From Gammaproteobacteria bacterium (lineage in GTDB: Bacteria > Pseudomonadota > Gammaproteobacteria > UBA6429), in assembly GCA_003232015.1 (NCBI GenBank), contig QIKU01000124.1:1-9817 (forward strand): DNA of 9,817 nucleotides, written 5' to 3'. Numbering within the stretch: the stretch's first letter is position 1; every line of letters starts with the position of its first letter. Under the pieces are notes generated by a model. The model searched no databases. It worked only from the letters and a program-made list of their open reading frames with translations, and was not told the DNA's origin. Of the stretch, positions 6,683-9,817 are shown piece by piece. The position numbers were made by a program, and so were the translations under genes.

Positions 6683-8347
6683 ATGGGCTCAACAATAAAC
6701 AATTCTAACGATAGTATCCGTTGCCAACAGGATGCATCAATCAAGAATATCCGTTTCTGGAAGAGCCCGCTATGTCTGCCAATGGTGATTTTAGCTTTTA
6801 CTATTATTATACTGGGCGCAACCACTATCTGGGCGCTTAACCCGATTAGCCTGGGTAAGTTAATCACTATCCTTGTCCTTGTCATAGTGGCATTAACAAC
6901 CCTCATTATTCTCCACCAGAAAATACAGGGACGCCTGCTATTACCCTTGTCGCAATTAAAGTCCTGGGCCATTGAAATTAATAATGGGAACTTATCAAGC
7001 CGACTGCCTGAATATTTGCCTGGCGACTTTAACACCTTAGCAAAAAATATTAACGAGTTGGGTGACCAGATTGAGAACCTGACGTTAGACATGCAAAGCC
7101 AGGTCAAAAAACAAACTGAACATATCGAACGCAAATCACGCTCGCTTGAAATTGTTTACGATGTCGCCGCGAGCATTAACATATCCCGCAACCTGGACGA
7201 CTTACTCACCCGTTTTTTACACAGCTTAAAAGAAGTAGTCAAAGCCCGCGCTGCTGTTGTTCGACTCGTTACCGACGACAATCAAATGCGACTGGTAGCC
7301 AGCTTAGGCTTTGATGATGACTTAATGGAACGCGAACGACTTATTCCATCTGAGCACTGCCTCTGTGGCACGGCTTACCGCGACGGTAATGTATTATTCC
7401 AAAAAAATATTAGCCAATGCGACAAAATTATTGGCCGGCAGTTTTTTGATGTGGATAATGTCCATATGATCGCCGTGCCTCTGCAATACCGGGATAAAAC
7501 CCTCGGCGTTTATAATTTATTTGTCGACTCCGAAGACTTCGCCGAACCCGAAGACATTGAAGACTTGCTCACCAGTATTGGTCGCCATTTAGGTATGGCC
7601 ATTGATAAAGCCCGTACCGACGATGAAGCCAATCGCTTTGCCATTATGGAAGAACGTAACCGGTTAGCACACGAACTACATGACTCCCTTGCGCAAACAT
7701 TGGCAAGCTTACGCTTTCAGGTGCGGGTACTGGACGAAAAGATACGCTTAGGCGAAGAGCCTTCTATATGGCATGAACTTGAAAAAATTGAAAATAACCT
7801 GGACGAAGCCTATCTGGAACTGCGCGAGCTTATCACCCACTTCCGTGCACCGATTGATAAACGCGGCTTAGTCCCGGCCGTAGAACACCTTATTGAGCGA
7901 TTTAAATACCAAAATGAAATCACCATTTTTTTGCAGAAAGAATGGAATGTACTTAGCCTGTCACCTAACATCGAAGTACAAGCACTACGTATTATTCAGG
8001 AATCACTCAACAATATCAGTAAACACAGCCAGGCACATGCTGTACGGGTTATTATGCGCAGCAACGTACAGGGTGAATGCAATATTCTGATTGAAGACGA
8101 TGGTGTAGGCATGGATATTCCGCCGGAATCTGACCGCGTGTCCGGCGACCACCTTGGCCTAAGCATTATGGACGAACGTGCCAAACGAATGGGTGGCACC
8201 TTTACAATTGAAAGCGAGCTGGGCGAAGGCACACGAACAACGCTCACATTTAAACACCAGAACCTAAATGAAGGAACGGAAGGTGACACTAATAAAATAT
8301 TAGTCAGCCCACCTTCTCTATCCACAGCAGATAAGGATAAAGAATGA
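6683..8347 (+). CDS. NarX/NarQ-family sensor histidine kinase with GAF domain and no periplasmic sensor
   Basis: The product has 554 residues. Two membrane segments (about 31-51 and 58-78) are joined by a loop of only about six residues, so there is no periplasmic nitrate-type sensor domain. A HAMP-like linker (79-131), a coiled stretch (about 132-155) and a GAF-like domain (about 168-310) follow. The GAF region carries Cys226, Cys228 and Cys246, reminiscent of the cysteine-bearing central module of NarX. The HisKA_3 dimerisation helix has MEERNRLAHELHDSLAQ with phospho-acceptor His333. The ATPase domain shows the N-box near 437-445, EDDGVGMD at 471-478 and HLGLSIMDER at 490-499. An N-box Asn pair is present (443-444), so it looks active. 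A stop at 6677 in the same frame fixes ATG 6683 as the start, although no clear Shine-Dalgarno precedes it. Its position replaces dsrS of A. vinosum. The ligand is unknown, and a cytoplasmic redox or sulfur signal is inference. Confidence 0.9.
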   Translation: MGSTINNSNDSIRCQQDASIKNIRFWKSPLCLPMVILAFTIIILGATTIWALNPISLGKLITILVLVIVALTTLIILHQKIQGRLLLPLSQLKSWAIEINNGNLSSRLPEYLPGDFNTLAKNINELGDQIENLTLDMQSQVKKQTEHIERKSRSLEIVYDVAASINISRNLDDLLTRFLHSLKEVVKARAAVVRLVTDDNQMRLVASLGFDDDLMERERLIPSEHCLCGTAYRDGNVLFQKNISQCDKIIGRQFFDVDNVHMIAVPLQYRDKTLGVYNLFVDSEDFAEPEDIEDLLTSIGRHLGMAIDKARTDDEANRFAIMEERNRLAHELHDSLAQTLASLRFQVRVLDEKIRLGEEPSIWHELEKIENNLDEAYLELRELITHFRAPIDKRGLVPAVEHLIERFKYQNEITIFLQKEWNVLSLSPNIEVQALRIIQESLNNISKHSQAHAVRVIMRSNVQGECNILIEDDGVGMDIPPESDRVSGDHLGLSIMDERAKRMGGTFTIESELGEGTRTTLTFKHQNLNEGTEGDTNKILVSPPSLSTADKDKE

Positions 8348-9012
8348 GTTTAAAAGTCTTACTGATTGATGATCACACTTTATTCCGGGTTGGTCTGGAG
8401 GGTTTGCTCACAACACGTGGCATTGAAATACTTGCTTCCGTTAACACCGGCATTGATGGTGTTGAACTTGTTAAAAAGCTCAACCCGGATATTGTGCTGC
8501 TGGATATGCGCATGCCCGGTATTGATGGCTTAGGCGTATTAAAATTATTGCGCGATGCTTACGATACCTTACCGGTTGTTATGCTAACAACCAGCACCGA
8601 TGAAACCGATTTAGTTGAGTCATTAAAAAATGGTGCTCAAGGTTATTTATTAAAAGATATGGAACCTGACGAACTGGTTATTGCATTACGCGATATTGTT
8701 AACGGCAAAACAGTCGTTGCACCGGATCTTGCACCTATTCTTGCCCGCGCGGTTCAGGGCAAAACAGAACCCAAAGAAGAACCAAAAGACAGCCCGTTTA
8801 CCGGCCTTACACCACGCGAAACTGAAATTTTAGGTTTGCTTGCCGAAGGGCTCAGCAACAAAGGCATTGCCAGAAACTTAGGGATTTCTGACGGCACGGT
8901 TAAGTTACATGTAAAAGCTATCTTAAGAAAACTGGAAGTGCATTCAAGAGTTGAAGCCGCCGTTATGGCCGTACAATATGGCCTGAACAAAAAAAATGAA
9001 GAAGCAAAATAA
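8344..9012 (+). CDS. NarL/FixJ-family response regulator (REC + LuxR-type HTH)
   Basis: The product has 222 residues. The receiver domain (about 3-120) has the acidic pair Asp9-Asp10, phospho-acceptor Asp54 in LLDMRMPG, Thr82 and Lys104, all the expected catalytic positions. A charged Pro/Glu/Lys linker (about 139-150) leads to a LuxR-type helix-turn-helix (about 153-212) with LTPRETEIL and the recognition region ISDGTVKLHVK (181-191), typical of NarL. It overlaps the kinase stop by 4 nt (ATGA), and AAGGA at 8333-8337 supports the start, so the two form a cognate pair. Targets are unknown. Adjacency to dsr genes suggests control of this cluster, but the dsr promoter lies outside the window and no binding site can be tested here. 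Confidence 0.93.
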   Translation: MSLKVLLIDDHTLFRVGLEGLLTTRGIEILASVNTGIDGVELVKKLNPDIVLLDMRMPGIDGLGVLKLLRDAYDTLPVVMLTTSTDETDLVESLKNGAQGYLLKDMEPDELVIALRDIVNGKTVVAPDLAPILARAVQGKTEPKEEPKDSPFTGLTPRETEILGLLAEGLSNKGIARNLGISDGTVKLHVKAILRKLEVHSRVEAAVMAVQYGLNKKNEEAK

Positions 9013-9021
9013 ACGACCCCC

Positions 9022-9046
9022 TACCCCGCCACAAGCAAACGGGGTA
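9022..9046 (+). terminator. Small GC hairpin after the response regulator
   Basis: TACCCCG (9022-9028) pairs with CGGGGTA (9040-9046) across an 11-nt loop, 9 nt after the regulator stop. There is no T-run directly after it. It may act as a weak terminator or as the 3' end of the dsr/two-component transcript, possibly together with the larger palindrome just downstream. Confidence 0.4.
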
Positions 9047-9063
9047 TTAACACCTTAAATATT

Positions 9064-9145
9064 GTAGCCTGGATGCAAAGCAATGGAATCCGGGAAATGT
9101 GTAACACAAGTCTCCCCGGATTACGCTACGCTATATCCAGGCTAC
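9064..9145. repeat. 82-bp palindromic repeat with GTAGCCTGGAT termini, copy 1
   Basis: The element starts GTAGCCTGGAT (9064-9074) and ends with the exact inverse ATCCAGGCTAC (9135-9145). A second paired block lies inside: AATCCGGG (9087-9094) with CCCGGATT (9115-9122), around a 20-nt loop. The middle is imperfectly paired and looks degenerate. A second copy begins at 9792. From general knowledge, similar palindromes are dispersed between genes in several gammaproteobacteria. There is no coding capacity. A run of six T (9154-9159) follows 9 nt later, so on the + strand it may double as a terminator for the regulator gene. Confidence 0.75.
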
Positions 9146-9218
9146 GCATTTCGTTTTTTATATCTACATAGCAAGCTGCGGGAAATTAAACCCAAAACAA
9201 TTAAAAGAAAGAACACAG

Positions 9219-9683
9219 ATGAAAAAATTTAGCCAGTTAATACAAGAATGTTTAGAACGTGTCGATGAAATATTCCCCTGGGATCTCGAAGACATGCTAA
9301 AACAAGAAAACAAACCCTTACTGATAGATGTACGTGAACCAAAAGAATTTGAAGCCATGCATATATACAATTCCATCAACGTACCACGCGGCATACTAGA
9401 AACATCCTGCGAATATGACTTTGACGACACCATCCCCGAACTGGTCGAAGCCCGCCAGAAAAACGTGGTTGTGATTTGCCGCTCAGGCAACCGCAGTATT
9501 TTTGCCGCCGATGTGATGCAACAAATGGGCTATGAAAAAGTCGTTTCTCTTAAAACCGGCCTCCGCGGCTGGAACGATTCTGAATTACCATTACATAATG
9601 GCAAAAACAAAGATGTTGATATTGACCATGCTGAAGAATTTTTTGCGCCGAAATTACAGCCTGAACAGTTGTCGCCAAAGTAA
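9219..9683 (+). CDS. Single-domain rhodanese-like sulfurtransferase
   Basis: The product has 154 residues with no signal peptide or membrane segment, so it is cytoplasmic. The rhodanese domain spans about 17-125: LLIDVREPKEFEAMHI (34-49) with the conserved DVRE, the active-site loop CRSGNRS with persulfide-forming Cys87, and GLRGWN (114-119) near the end. A six-residue CRxGxR loop is typical of sulfurtransferases rather than phosphatase-like variants. A hydrophilic tail of about 28 residues follows. Rhodaneses in sulfur oxidisers can hand persulfide sulfur to TusA/DsrE-type carriers towards DsrC. That role here is inferred from position only. The gene lies 206 nt after the regulator, behind a palindromic repeat, so it probably has its own promoter, although I see no convincing one. 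The start has only a weak purine-rich site (AAAGAAAGA, 9205-9213). Confidence 0.9.
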   Translation: MKKFSQLIQECLERVDEIFPWDLEDMLKQENKPLLIDVREPKEFEAMHIYNSINVPRGILETSCEYDFDDTIPELVEARQKNVVVICRSGNRSIFAADVMQQMGYEKVVSLKTGLRGWNDSELPLHNGKNKDVDIDHAEEFFAPKLQPEQLSPK

Positions 9684-9791
9684 ATAAACGGTGCAGCCGG
9701 CCATAACGGATACTCAACGCTTCTACTAAATAACCTGAACTCGGGATAAGGAAATCTACATTGATAAACGGTCAATCCCATCTTTTTATTT

Positions 9792-9817
9792 GTAGCCTGG
9801 ATGTAGCGCAGCGAAAT
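9792..9817. repeat. Palindromic repeat, copy 2, cut by the window end
   Basis: It begins GTAGCCTGGAT exactly as copy 1 (9064) and continues into a GTAGCGCAGCGAAAT stretch. That stretch matches the complement of the right half of copy 1 (GCTACGCTA region, 9124-9132) better than the left half of copy 1 does. This suggests that this copy is closer to the intact form. The remaining part, including the inverse end, is outside the window. Confidence 0.7.

Noticed and set aside
6676..7134. 152-codon minus-strand frame over the kinase N-terminus
   Set aside because: It is opposite the membrane and HAMP region of a clear histidine kinase, so its hydrophobic look is a shadow.
9530..9781. 83-codon minus-strand frame overlapping the rhodanese 3' end
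   Set aside because: Most of it is antisense to the rhodanese; there is no domain and no ribosome binding site that I can support.
9760..9790. ATTGA/TCAAT hairpin followed by a T-rich stretch as a rhodanese terminator
   Set aside because: The stem is only 5 bp and AT-rich, with the T-run offset by several bases; too weak to call.
9761..9817. Possible gene start: TTG at 9761 with AAGGA at 9748-9752, open to the window edge
   Set aside because: The ribosome site is well spaced, but the frame runs straight into the palindromic repeat and only 19 codons are visible, so a gene cannot be supported.

Overview
The window carries the distal half of a dissimilatory sulfur-metabolism (dsr) cluster, all on the + strand and tightly packed, followed by a two-component regulatory pair and a single-domain rhodanese. 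The gene order dsrK(partial)-dsrL-dsrJ-dsrO-dsrP-dsrN-dsrR matches the known order of the Allochromatium vinosum cluster (dsrABEFHCMKLJOPNRS). DsrL and DsrR beside DsrMKJOP components are typical of bacteria that run dissimilatory sulfite reductase in the oxidative direction (rDsr). Together with the moderately AT-rich composition and a dispersed GTAGCCTGGAT palindrome, this suggests a sulfur-oxidising gammaproteobacterium, either free-living or symbiotic. I cannot name the genus from the sequence alone.

Layout. Positions 1-390 are the C-terminal part of DsrK, the catalytic HdrD-like subunit of the membrane complex. Positions 448-2388 are DsrL, an iron-sulfur flavoprotein NAD(P)H:acceptor oxidoreductase. 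Positions 2401-4877 encode the rest of the membrane complex: triheme cytochrome DsrJ, Tat-exported ferredoxin-like DsrO and NrfD-like membrane protein DsrP. A strong 13-bp hairpin at 4883-4915 separates dsrP from dsrN. DsrN (siroheme amidase, CbiA/CobB family) and DsrR (cysteine-free A-type carrier homologue) follow at 4938-6664. Where A. vinosum has dsrS, this genome has a NarX-like histidine kinase (6683-8347) overlapping by 4 nt a NarL/FixJ-family response regulator (8344-9012).

Positions 9013-9218 hold no gene. They contain a small GC hairpin and an 82-bp palindromic repeat ending close to a T-run, a plausible end of the transcription unit. A rhodanese (9219-9683) follows. The last 134 bases are non-coding as far as can be seen, and end inside a second copy of the same repeat (9792 to the edge).

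How the genes work together (family knowledge applied to this locus): sulfur carried on DsrC is oxidised through DsrAB, which lies outside the window. DsrN makes the siroheme amide cofactor of DsrAB. DsrL passes electrons from the sulfite reductase reaction towards NAD(P)+. DsrMKJOP exchanges electrons between DsrC thiols, quinones and the periplasm. DsrR supports maturation or expression of the system. The kinase/regulator pair is the least expected part. It is a candidate, not previously assigned as far as I know, for control of the dsr cluster through a cytoplasmic redox or sulfur signal.
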